Source of the DNA: CAXRDE01 sp964229355
GTDB lineage: Bacteria; Cyanobacteriota; Sericytochromatia; UBA7694
Length of the DNA stretch: 64,000 nt
Direction: 5' to 3'
NCBI GenBank assembly: GCA_964229355.1
Contig: CAXRDE010000023.1
Span: 248,001 to 312,000 of the forward strand
Under the pieces are notes generated by a model. It saw nothing but the letters and a program-made list of their open reading frames with translations, was not told the origin of the DNA and made no database searches. The translations under genes and the position numbers were made by a program. Below are positions 50,397 to 59,600 of this stretch, piece by piece (the first letter of the stretch is position 1; every line of letters starts with the position of its first letter).

Positions 50397-50429
50397 ATGG
50401 AAGTCGAGCGAAAAGATAGAGCTGAATGA
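50397..50429 (+). CDS. Ten-residue leader ORF overlapping the infB start
   Basis: ATG to TGA encodes MEVERKDRAE. It has a better ribosome site (AGGTGA nine bases upstream) than infB, and its stop TGA overlaps the infB ATG in ATGA, the arrangement of a translationally coupled leader peptide. Being charged and short, it may matter only through its translation. It could be chance in a leader of this size, but the SD, spacing and exact coupling together are suggestive. Confidence 0.45.
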   Translation: MEVERKDRAE

Positions 50430-53356
50430 GTAAAACAAGAGCCTCAAAAGTTAGAAACGAATTAAAAAAAGAACTGGGGAAAGACATTTCTTACCCTCAA
50501 ATCGCGGAAATGTGCCGCCAACTCAAAATTCCCTTCAAATCTCACGAAAAAATGGGAATTCATTATAACTCCGTATTAGAAGAGACCGATGCAAACCGTC
50601 TCTCAAAAGCCTTTCGGGAAAAAAATGGCGGCTCATCTTCAGCACCTACCGAAAAGAAAAAAACACCCCATGAAGCCCCTAAAGGGAATGCCCCTGCCGC
50701 ATCTTCCTCAAACGCTTCTGAAGAAAAAGAAACGGCAACCCAACACCGCGTGAAACAAAGTATTGCAGCAGCCCGACGCTCTGGGCAAAGTTATGATGGA
50801 CGTCCCAGCTCTCGTCGCAGTGGTTCAAGTTATGTGCCCAATGCCAATGCCGGAAACCAGGGAGATGCACTGGGACCAGCTTATAAACCCCGCAGCGGTG
50901 CAGCAGCGGCAGCAGCCAACAAGAATATCGACACCCGCCCCCCTCGCAGCACCGAAACCCGCTACCGCCGCCCTGAGCAGCCTCAGCAGCCCCGTTACAA
51001 AAGCAACAGCACCTATACTCCCCGTAACAACAGCACTTACACTCCCCGTACGGGTGGAGAAGGCGCTGCCCCTGGCGCAGGCAACCGCAGCAATCCAAAC
51101 GCTCCCGGCCTGAGCCGTCCCCCACGCAGCACCCAAACCCAGTACCGTCGTCGAGAAGATACAGGCAGTCGCCCTCCTGGTGGCGGTGGTCGTCCCGGTG
51201 GTGGTTATAATCGCCGCGACGCAGGAGCTCCCGCTGGCAACCGTCCACACACAGGACGTCGCCCCAACACAGGTGCACCTACCACCAACAGCCTGGTGCC
51301 CTCAATTATTGATGCCGAACCCGTTGTACCTCGCGAAGGTCGTCGCGATCGTTCACCCGCTCGCGGCAAGGCCAACAATTACAACCAACATTCTCGCGGC
51401 AATGACGGCCCTCGCGGCGGTCGTTCCGCCAGAGTAGCCACCCCCGGCTTTACCCCTGGAGGCCCGACCAAGCGTCGTAAGTCGTCACGCAAATACAAGC
51501 AAGAAAAAATGCTCCAGCAGCAAGAAAAAATGCAGCAACAGCAGGAATTAGCACCCGAAGATAAAATTATCGAATTGAGTGCCCAAAAGCTGACGGTAGC
51601 AGAACTTGCCGATAAAATGAAAATCACTTCAGCCGAAGTCATTAAAGCGCTCTTTATGAAAGGCATGGCTGCCACCATCAACCAGGTTCTCGAAATTGAA
51701 ACCGCTGAGCTGATCGCCAAGTCGCTGGAGTATGAAGTCCTCATGCCCACCGAAAAAGAGATCAAAGATGCTGAAGAGAAGCCTTCGATCCCCGTGGTGA
51801 AAAAAGTTCAGGTCAACAACGAAAATGAAGATCCTGACAAACTGAAAACCCGCCCACCTGTGGTGACCATTATGGGCCACGTGGACCACGGTAAAACCTC
51901 TTTACTGGATTACATCCGCGCCTCTCGCGTCACCGCGGGAGAAGCCGGGGGTATTACCCAGCACATTGGAGCCTATATGGTAGATGTGAATGACCGCAAA
52001 GTGGCCTTCTTAGACACCCCCGGTCACGAAGCGTTTACCGCCATGCGTGCGCGCGGCGCCAGCGTTACCGACATTGCCATCATTGTGATCGCGGCCGATG
52101 ACGGTATTATGCCGCAGACCATTGAAGCCATTAACCACGCCCGTGCCTCAAATGTACAAATCATTATTGCGGCCAACAAAATCGACAAAGAAGGTGCCAA
52201 CGTTGAGCGCTCGAAACAGCAATTAACAGAGCACGGTCTTGTGCCCGAAGAGTGGGGTGGAGACATTGTTGTAGTCCCTCTTTCTGCCAAAACAGGAGAA
52301 GGCGTCGACGATCTTTTAGAAATGATCGTGCTGGTGTCTGATCTTCAGGAACTCAAAGCAAACCCTGACAAAGATGCCGTGGGCGTTGTCATCGAGTCTA
52401 AGCTCGAAAAAGGTCGCGGTTCTGTAGGTACCGTTCTGGTTCAAGCCGGTACCTTGAAGCAGGGTGATGCCTTCGTGGTCGGCCCAGTATACGGTCGCGT
52501 TCGCGCCATGACCAACGAAAAAGGCCAGCGCTTGAAAAAAGCGGGTCCTTCAACTCCTGTAGAGATTATTGGTTTCCAGGAAGTTCCTGAAGCCGGTGAA
52601 ATCTTCCAGGTGGTCAAAAACGACAAACTGGCCAAGTCCATTGCCGAAGAAAACCGTCTCAAGCGGGAAGAAGAGGCCCTCAACAAAGGCCGCGTCAATC
52701 TCTCTTCGCTGTATGAAAACGTGGAAGAAGGCAAAACCAAAGAACTCAAAGTGGTGGTCAAAGCGGACGTTCAAGGTACCGTTGATGCCATTAAACAGTC
52801 ACTGGAGCGCCTCTCAAACGATAAAGTTCAGCTGCAAGTCATTCACGGTGCACCGGGCGAAATTTCGGAGAGCGATGTCATGCTGGCTTCAGCCTCTGAT
52901 GCCTTAGTCGTCGGTTTTAACGTCAAAGCCGACAATAACGCCAAGCGTGTCTCTCAACAAGAGCAAATCGAAATCCGCTTTTACGACATCATCTACAAAC
53001 TCATTGAAGATGTTGAAAGCGCCATGGAAGGCATGTTAGAGCCTGAAATGATCGAAGTGGAATTGGGTACTGCAGAAGTACGCGCCATCTTCAAAACCAG
53101 CAAGTCTGGCACCATTGCCGGCTGTTATGTACTCGAAGGCAAATGCGAACGCAATGCCTCTGTACGGGTGGTCCGCAAAGGAGAAGTCCTCTTTACCGGG
53201 GGTGTTTCTTCACTCAAACGCTTCAAAGACGATGTCAAAGAAGTCAATACAGGCTATGAATGTGGTATTGGCGTCAAAGACTTTAACGATCTGGAAGAAG
53301 GCGATAAACTCGTATTCTTTAAAATCCAGGCCCGTCACGAAGTTGAAAAAGGCTAA
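50426..53356 (+). CDS. infB: Translation initiation factor IF-2
   Basis: A 976-residue GTPase that brings initiator tRNA to the ribosome. The N-terminus has an IF2_N-like segment (residues 1-45), then a long disordered region (about 65-350) rich in Arg, Gly, Asn, Pro and Tyr with repeats such as RPPRSTETRYRR / RPPRSTQTQYRR and NSTYTPR twice. A second IF2_N domain (LTVAELADKMKITSAEVIKAL, about 390-440) precedes the GTPase: GHVDHGKTSLLDYIR, DTPGHEAFTAMR, NKID and SAKTGEG. Domains II-IV follow. The ATG lacks a strong Shine-Dalgarno sequence and overlaps the stop of a leader ORF. A strong terminator follows. Confidence 0.96.
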   Translation: MSKTRASKVRNELKKELGKDISYPQIAEMCRQLKIPFKSHEKMGIHYNSVLEETDANRLSKAFREKNGGSSSAPTEKKKTPHEAPKGNAPAASSSNASEEKETATQHRVKQSIAAARRSGQSYDGRPSSRRSGSSYVPNANAGNQGDALGPAYKPRSGAAAAAANKNIDTRPPRSTETRYRRPEQPQQPRYKSNSTYTPRNNSTYTPRTGGEGAAPGAGNRSNPNAPGLSRPPRSTQTQYRRREDTGSRPPGGGGRPGGGYNRRDAGAPAGNRPHTGRRPNTGAPTTNSLVPSIIDAEPVVPREGRRDRSPARGKANNYNQHSRGNDGPRGGRSARVATPGFTPGGPTKRRKSSRKYKQEKMLQQQEKMQQQQELAPEDKIIELSAQKLTVAELADKMKITSAEVIKALFMKGMAATINQVLEIETAELIAKSLEYEVLMPTEKEIKDAEEKPSIPVVKKVQVNNENEDPDKLKTRPPVVTIMGHVDHGKTSLLDYIRASRVTAGEAGGITQHIGAYMVDVNDRKVAFLDTPGHEAFTAMRARGASVTDIAIIVIAADDGIMPQTIEAINHARASNVQIIIAANKIDKEGANVERSKQQLTEHGLVPEEWGGDIVVVPLSAKTGEGVDDLLEMIVLVSDLQELKANPDKDAVGVVIESKLEKGRGSVGTVLVQAGTLKQGDAFVVGPVYGRVRAMTNEKGQRLKKAGPSTPVEIIGFQEVPEAGEIFQVVKNDKLAKSIAEENRLKREEEALNKGRVNLSSLYENVEEGKTKELKVVVKADVQGTVDAIKQSLERLSNDKVQLQVIHGAPGEISESDVMLASASDALVVGFNVKADNNAKRVSQQEQIEIRFYDIIYKLIEDVESAMEGMLEPEMIEVELGTAEVRAIFKTSKSGTIAGCYVLEGKCERNASVRVVRKGEVLFTGGVSSLKRFKDDVKEVNTGYECGIGVKDFNDLEEGDKLVFFKIQARHEVEKG

Positions 53357-53364
53357 TTAAACGC

Positions 53365-53406
53365 GAAAAAAGCACCTCTGTTTTTAAAAACAGGGGTGCT
53401 TTTTTG
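53365..53406. terminator. Rho-independent terminator after infB
   Basis: A 16-bp stem (53370-53385 with 53386-53401, one G-T pair) with flanking A6 and T6 tracts and a minimal loop; it works in either direction. It separates infB from thiL. Confidence 0.93.
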
Positions 53407-53432
53407 TGCGAATCACCATTGAGGTTTTGTTT

Positions 53433-54353
53433 ATGCAAGAAGCAGCCATCATTGCCCGTGCGCGTCAATTTCAACGTTATCATCAGGGCTTACAGTTGGG
53501 CATAGAAGATGATTGTGCCTTATTCAAGCCAGATCCCGACTACCTCTATGCCTGGGCCGTAGACACCCTGGTGGAAAATACCCATTTTCTACGGGAGATG
53601 CCCGCAGAACACATCGGTTGGAAAAGTCTTGCGGTCAACTTAAGCGATCTGGCTGCCATGAACGCCACACCCCAGGCTTGCCTCCTCTCCCTGGCCGTCC
53701 CACCTGAGCTCGAAGACATCTGGCTAGAGGCGTTTTTTCAGGGGTTTCAACGCTGTTGTGACACCTATCAGGTGGATTTAGCTGGAGGAGATACGGTGCG
53801 ACAAGCGGACTGCATTAACATTTCGGTTTCTATCCTGGGAAAAACAAACCATCCCTTTACCCGCCGGGGAGCACAGGCGGGCGACCTTTTAATTCTCAGT
53901 GGTCAGCATCATGGCGCCGCAGCTCAGGGACTGCAAGACTTTCAAGCGGGTCAGCGCCACTCGCCCTGGCTCAAGCACCAGTTACTGCCCCAACCGCGTT
54001 TTGATGCCGCAGCCCATTTGCAGGCGTTTTCAAGAGTTCACGTGCTTGATACCAGCGATAGCCTCTTAACCTCGGCTCGCTTACTGGCCAACATCAATCA
54101 TTTGGGCTGTGAAATCTACAGTGAACACATTCCCGCCATTGCCACTGACCCGGCCCATTACCTGAGCACGGTCTTACAGGGCGGAGAAGATTATGAACTG
54201 ATGGCAGCCATCCCCGCAGATGAAGTGCATCTGCTGGATTCTCGCTACTTTACCTGCATTGGCAGTTTGCTTGCCGAACAAAAATATACCCTTCACCATC
54301 AACAACAGACCTTTGCCTTTGCAGAGTTAGGTGAAGGGTATCAGCACTTTTGA
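53433..54353 (+). CDS. thiL: Thiamine-monophosphate kinase
   Basis: A 306-residue ATP-dependent kinase making thiamine diphosphate from thiamine monophosphate. Motifs: GIEDDCALF (GIGDDCA in most homologues), AVDTLVENTHFL, GWKSLAVNLSDLAAMNATP, DLAGGDTVR, VLDTSDSLLTSAR (MDISDGL in most) and LQGGEDYELMAAIP. Variation in the first and fifth motifs is noticeable but the binding residues remain. The ATG at 53433 has GAGG eight bases upstream; a GTG at 53406 would lie in the terminator tail. It has no visible promoter of its own and converges with the DUF971 gene. Confidence 0.9.
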   Translation: MQEAAIIARARQFQRYHQGLQLGIEDDCALFKPDPDYLYAWAVDTLVENTHFLREMPAEHIGWKSLAVNLSDLAAMNATPQACLLSLAVPPELEDIWLEAFFQGFQRCCDTYQVDLAGGDTVRQADCINISVSILGKTNHPFTRRGAQAGDLLILSGQHHGAAAQGLQDFQAGQRHSPWLKHQLLPQPRFDAAAHLQAFSRVHVLDTSDSLLTSARLLANINHLGCEIYSEHIPAIATDPAHYLSTVLQGGEDYELMAAIPADEVHLLDSRYFTCIGSLLAEQKYTLHHQQQTFAFAELGEGYQHF

Positions 54354-54368
54354 GCCAATGCAAAAGCC

Positions 54369-54728
54369 TTAGCTATTGGATTTATTTTCCATTTCTGCGA
54401 TGGCTTTGGCACGGGCTTCGCCAATATGTCTTAACAGCGCAAAGGGATAAATACCTGTGCTGTGTCCATCGCTAAAGTTAAATTTAATGGCGTAAGCGCC
54501 CACAGACTCAATCTGAGACGCCATGACGTCCACGGGGACCATGGTGGGCACCAATAGCTTCTCGCCGGTGTTTTCGTCAATACATGATGCACAGGGACAG
54601 GCCAGACGTAAGCCCCGAAAATCGTAGCTGAGATCTGTACCGTCTTCCCACTGAATAATAATTCCTTTGCGGGTGGGCTTCATACCGGCAGGGGTCACCT
54701 GGGCACGGGTAAATGGGTGAGATAGCAT
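54369..54728 (-). CDS. DUF971 family protein
   Basis: A 119-residue protein of the DUF971 / gamma-butyrobetaine hydroxylase N-terminal-like family (PF06155). Typical pattern: IIIQWEDGTDLSYDFRGLRLACPCASC, ASQIESVGAYAIKFNFSDGHSTGIYPFALLR. Three closely spaced cysteines (CPCASC) could bind metal or an iron-sulphur cluster. It follows the Mrp-like gene by 3 bp, with AGGAG at the Mrp gene's 3' end serving as its ribosome site. DUF971 next to Mrp is a known conserved pairing in iron-sulphur assembly. Confidence 0.88.
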   Translation of the reverse strand: MLSHPFTRAQVTPAGMKPTRKGIIIQWEDGTDLSYDFRGLRLACPCASCIDENTGEKLLVPTMVPVDVMASQIESVGAYAIKFNFSDGHSTGIYPFALLRHIGEARAKAIAEMENKSNS

Positions 54729-54731
54729 CGT

Positions 54732-55574
54732 TTAGGCTCCTGTATTTTCTTCACGGGTACCGGGAGCACCCTCACCGGAACGTAAATCCCACTTAAAGGC
54801 CCCCAGTCCGCCAGGCTGCGCCAGATGATTCACCTGGTTGATGACTTCACTGGTGATTTGTCGGAAAGCTTGCGCCGCGTCAGAATTGGGATAACCCACC
54901 ATCACAGGCTCACCAGCGTCGCCGCTCATGGCTACTGTTTGGTCCATGGGAATACTCCCTAAAAAGGGTACACCAGCGGTATCACTGAGTTTTTTACCGC
55001 CATGAAAAGGAGAAGGCCCCTCAGGAGTTGCCCAACCCTGCATGTTTTCTACAATCCCCAGAATGGGTACATTTACTTTTTCAAACATACGCAGTCCCCG
55101 TAAGGCAACCTTGACTGAAATAGCCTGGGGTGTGGTCACCACCAGCGCCCCTGTCAGGGGTACATTTTGAGATAAAGAAAGCTGTGCATCCCCTGTGCCA
55201 GGAGGCAAATCGAGAATCAAATAGTCTAACTCACCCCATTTAACGCCGGTGACAAACTGGTGAATAAACTTGGTGATCATGGGCCCCCGCAAAATGGCTG
55301 GTGTATCCTGCCCCACCAAAAATCCCATCGACATAATTTTAATATCGTGCTTTTGCAAAGGCACGAGAGTCTGGTCAATAATTTGTGGGTGCTGATCTTC
55401 TAAGCCCATTAAAACAGGAATGCTAGGACCATAAATGTCTACGTCTGCCAGACCAACTTTAAAACCTTTTTGGGCCAAACCCAGCGCAAGGTTAATACTG
55501 ACCGTTGATTTACCCACGCCGCCCTTACCGCTGGAGGTTGCAATAATGTGTTGAATACCGGGTATTTTTTTCAT
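54732..55574 (-). CDS. mrp: Mrp/ApbC/NBP35-type ATPase lacking cysteines
   Basis: A 280-residue P-loop ATPase of the iron-sulphur carrier family. Motifs: SSGKGGVGKSTVSINLAL, LADVDIYGPSIPVLMG, RGPMITKF, LDYLILDLPPGTGDAQLSL and GIVENM. Classical members carry CxxC after VENM to bridge a cluster between two monomers; here that region is GWATPEGPSPFHGG, and the whole protein has no cysteine. It also lacks the N-terminal DUF59 domain. AAGGAG precedes the ATG. It lies between a MoeB/ThiF-rhodanese and a Cys-containing DUF971 gene, in the same direction. Confidence 0.92.
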   Translation of the reverse strand: MKKIPGIQHIIATSSGKGGVGKSTVSINLALGLAQKGFKVGLADVDIYGPSIPVLMGLEDQHPQIIDQTLVPLQKHDIKIMSMGFLVGQDTPAILRGPMITKFIHQFVTGVKWGELDYLILDLPPGTGDAQLSLSQNVPLTGALVVTTPQAISVKVALRGLRMFEKVNVPILGIVENMQGWATPEGPSPFHGGKKLSDTAGVPFLGSIPMDQTVAMSGDAGEPVMVGYPNSDAAQAFRQITSEVINQVNHLAQPGGLGAFKWDLRSGEGAPGTREENTGA

Positions 55575-55598
55575 AACTTCTCCTTGTTGAGAAACTGC

Positions 55599-56696
55599 TT
55601 AAGAGACAAGCGATGAACGTTGAGATGAACTCCAGTTTTCATAGCCACCATGGAGGCTAAACACCTGACGAAATCCTTGATGTTGCAGATAAGTCACCGC
55701 TTGTGCTGAGCGCAGTCCTTTCTGGCAGTATACCAATAGAGGCACCTCAGGGTTGAGCACTTGCAGGAGTTTTTCTAAAGAGAGGGTGTGAAGTTCTGCC
55801 AAAGGAATATGCACCCCTTCTAAATATCCCCCCAGACGCTCTGATTTCTCTCTGACATCCATCACCTGATAATGGGGGGGAATAACCGCTGCCTCCCAGA
55901 GGGGAATACCCGCGAGGGGATCTGGTGTTGTATACCGCGATAAATCAAGCTGAGCCCCCGTGCCGCAAGCCAGACAGTTTGTATTATGGGTTCTTTTGAG
56001 ACGGTGAAAATGCATGGCTTTCAGGTCCAGCAATAAGACATGGCCTGACAAACCTTCGCTCCACTGCCCGATCTGACGAAGCACTTCAGTGGCCTGTAAC
56101 TGGGCCACTGTGCCTGGTAAAGTACCCAAGACGCCTGCTTCACTGCAAGACGGTATTGCAGCAGGCGCTGGCATGTCAGGATACAAACAACGGTAGCATC
56201 CACTTTGGGGCTGTCCCGTAAATGTACTTACCTGCCCCTCAAAACGGTAAACACTGCCGTAGATCCAGGGTTTTTGCAAATGCTGACACACATCGTTAAT
56301 CAAATAACGGGTCATCAGATTATCGGTGCAATCCACAATAATATCTGCGTCGTGAAAAAGAGAAAGGACATTACTCGCCCGCAAAGGCTCAGCAACAACA
56401 TTACAATGCAACTGAGGGTTAAAGGCATGCAAGCGCTTCGCGGCAGCCACCACCTTCAAGGTCCCCACATCATCAGGGGTATACAACACCTGACGGTGTA
56501 GATTACTCAGCGAAACCTGATCCCCATCTACCAGCGTAAGCTGCCCCACGCCGGCTGCGGTAAGGTAAAGCGCGACAGGACAGCCCAGTCCCCCCATGCC
56601 CACCAGCAGGACTCGCGTGTGAGCGAGTTGCTGCTGGGCTTCGGGACACCATTCCGGCAGTTGCAACTGGCGTTGGTAGCGAAGCAGGTCCTCCAT
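55599..56696 (-). CDS. MoeB/ThiF-like adenylyltransferase with rhodanese domain
   Basis: A 365-residue two-domain protein. Residues 1-240 are the E1-like part: RVLLVGMGGLGCPVALYL (nucleotide binding), DGDQVSLSNLHRQVLY, DCTDNLMTRYLIND and zinc Cys pairs CYRC and CLAC. Residues about 265-365 form a rhodanese domain with active-site Cys in LVYCQKGLRSAQAV. This MoeZ/MOCS3-like plan adenylates and thiocarboxylates a small ubiquitin-like sulphur carrier (ThiS/MoaD type) for thiamine, molybdopterin or tRNA thiolation; no carrier gene is adjacent. The ATG directly follows the lipoprotein stop (TAAATG). Confidence 0.9.
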   Translation of the reverse strand: MEDLLRYQRQLQLPEWCPEAQQQLAHTRVLLVGMGGLGCPVALYLTAAGVGQLTLVDGDQVSLSNLHRQVLYTPDDVGTLKVVAAAKRLHAFNPQLHCNVVAEPLRASNVLSLFHDADIIVDCTDNLMTRYLINDVCQHLQKPWIYGSVYRFEGQVSTFTGQPQSGCYRCLYPDMPAPAAIPSCSEAGVLGTLPGTVAQLQATEVLRQIGQWSEGLSGHVLLLDLKAMHFHRLKRTHNTNCLACGTGAQLDLSRYTTPDPLAGIPLWEAAVIPPHYQVMDVREKSERLGGYLEGVHIPLAELHTLSLEKLLQVLNPEVPLLVYCQKGLRSAQAVTYLQHQGFRQVFSLHGGYENWSSSQRSSLVS

Positions 56697-59600
56697 TTAG
56701 GGAACATACAGCCAGAAGTCCGTGGCGGGTTCGTGGTTTACATCAGGCTGACCTGTAGGTGTCAGGGGTGAGGTTGAAGAGCTCTCGTTGTGAAGCGCCA
56801 CGCCACTGGCTTTTAAGCCGCCAAAGAGATAAAGCCCGTTGTTAGCCCACTGCAAAACATGGCTTCCCCGTTGGTCCACAGGCACCGTATCTTCAGTGCT
56901 CCACACCAGACTCGGTGGATTGTCCGCATTGCCGGTAAAGTTGCTGAACTGACCGATTTGCAAACGATCTTTGCGTGAGCAGGTGGACGCTAACTTATAG
57001 TTGTTTGAGCAAGAACTGCCTCGTCCACCGTACACGTACAGGCGCTCACCCATATTATCGATACTGGCCCCAAAACGGTAACGCGAGGCATAGCCGGTAC
57101 CGCTTTGGGCAAGCTTCGCCCATTTGTTTAAGGCGACATCATACATGAAAATGTCGTCGTTCAAAACAGCCGATGGCACAGGTTCACCCGTATCATATTT
57201 ATCATTTTGGTTCTGATCGGTGAACACAAAACGGCGGCCGCCCATGACAAAGAAACGGTTGTGGGCAGGGTCAGAAAGCACTTTATAATCGTTCAGGATA
57301 TTGAGCGGTAAAGCAGAAGTGTTAAGGTTCGCATTGGTGGGCGTGACCGTCGTCCAGGTGTATTTACGGGTGTTTTCATTCACCGTCACCTTATAAATGG
57401 TGTTATTTGATAACCCTGTATCAAGGATCAAACCACCATAAATATAGAGCGCGTTATCACTCGAACTCCAGTGTAAACCTGGGCTTTCGATCAACTGCGG
57501 TAAAGGATTCCCCTGATTGACGGTGTCCAACTCAATTTCAGACCAGGATTCCGATTGCACATCGTACATCCAAAGATCATTGAGATAGCTCCTGGGCAAA
57601 ATGGTGGCAAAGGGACAGGTGGAAGTTCCTGAAGCGTTGAAGTCAAAACCACCAAACAAAAAGAGTTTGTCACTCCCGGCACTGCTCGGCTTAAAGGCTA
57701 AAGCATTCCCGGTACGGGTCGGCACATTTTCGTCTACCCCCAGGGACTCCCAGCCCGAAGTCGCAGAGTAAGAAAGCAGGTGGCGGGTGGGCAAGTTAAC
57801 ACAATCGCGACCGTCGTTCCCCCCAAAGAAATACATTTTTTGCGTATCAGGATCTAAAGTCACCGCACTGTCCACCCGGCCGTGCGCACCATTTTGAAAG
57901 ATTTCGTCAGGCATTTTAGCCGATTTATCCCACTTGCTCACAGCTGAGAACACCTGGTAGGTAACCTTTTTACCGCCTGAATTGGTCACGTCATTGGATT
58001 GTCCGTCAGGATTGACAACGCGCACACGATAAACGCCCGGCTGCACGCCATCCGGAACGGTACCGGTAATGACGCCTTCGTAAGCTCTAACGTTAGAAAC
58101 GTCAATGACAATACCTGCATTGACTTCAGACACCAGCTGCACCGCAGAGTTGGCGGGGTGCTTACCAAAATTCAGGGCGGGGGTTCGCAAGCTGGGCAAC
58201 ACCCCGTTGATTTTAATATTCACCGGAATACTCTGGGGACCGCCACTGGGACAAATGGGCGAATTACAACCACTGTAATAAGAATCTTGTAGCGCAGTCG
58301 GGTTGGTTTCAATTTCAGGTGGAGGCGCATTCACCACACGAATAGGTGTTAAGGCAGTCGCTGCCTGACCGTCCACATTCAAGAGACGCAGATAATAATT
58401 TTTGGGGTTTTGCAGGGTGCCCCCAGGTAAGTTGGGCAGATAACCCTTTAACTCGTTCGGATTACTAATATCAGGACTAACGCGACTCAGATAGGCCTCA
58501 TCAGGGCGTACAGGATCCGTTGGGTTTTCGACCAACTGAAAGACAGCACCCGGCGCCACTGCGCCTGCGGTAAATTCAATTTCACCATCGGCCAGTCCTA
58601 AAATCAGGGAATAAAAGAAGCCCTGGCTATTGTGTTGGTAGGTATATTGTGGGCGTACATTAAACACCTGGGGTGGATTGGCCACCACACCGCCACCGTC
58701 GGTAATGGTAATCGCGTTCTCAAGAACGGCAATTTGACCATCTAAGTTTTGCACATATAGCGGATAAACCCCTGGCGCCATATCCAGGAAATTATTGGAA
58801 GAAATGGTAATGGTTGTACTGCCACTTCCTCCGCCCTCTGAAACGGTACGGCCCCCAATTGAAATTTCTGCACCCGGTACAAAACCAGAACCTGTAATGG
58901 TCAGGTCAAAAGGTTCGGCCTCATTATTGCTTACCGTAGAGGGAGTAACGCTGATAATTTGTGGGTTACTCAATGCAGGAGGCGGCGTGATGGTTAAACA
59001 GGTTCCAGAGGTTTCCACCACCTGTCCCCCTGGATAAATATCACTCGAAGGAGCGGTAACCCGAACTTTATACTCACCCGCAGGCATACCCGCGGAGACA
59101 ATCGGAATTAAGGCATTAGGCTTAGACGTCACGGTTGCCAGTGACGAGAAAAGATTATCTGCCGGGTTATTTTCTGGATTTTGGAGAATATAGTCCACTT
59201 TCATGCCAGGAATAAAACCTTCTCCGTTGACACTGATCCCGAGTGTGGCATTGGTTCCAATGGCGTTGGGCTGGCAACCGGTAACTTTTAAACCTGTAGA
59301 AGCCGCTTTATAAGCTCCCGTGGCAACGCTTTGAGCAGGGGTAACGGTGAGGCCCTGCACCACGCGGAAGACAGACAAGTCGTAGCCCTGGGTACTGGGG
59401 AACAAGGTGTTTTCAGGCAAAGCCAATAGGGCGCTTGTGCTGGTTTCCACAACCCGCTCTAAGTTACCACTTTGGGTGCTCAAACGAAAACGGTGAGAAC
59501 GCTCAAAGCCACACCCGCGCGCATAAACCACAACCCGCTTATTGGCAGGCCCCTTTTGGGGATAAACATAAGCCAGGTAAGGAGCCCCTGAGCCGTCTCC

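Noticed and set aside
50679..51278. Long Gly/Cys-rich frames opposite the infB N-terminal region
   Set aside because: They are shadows of the low-complexity Arg/Gly/Pro/Asn codons of IF-2.
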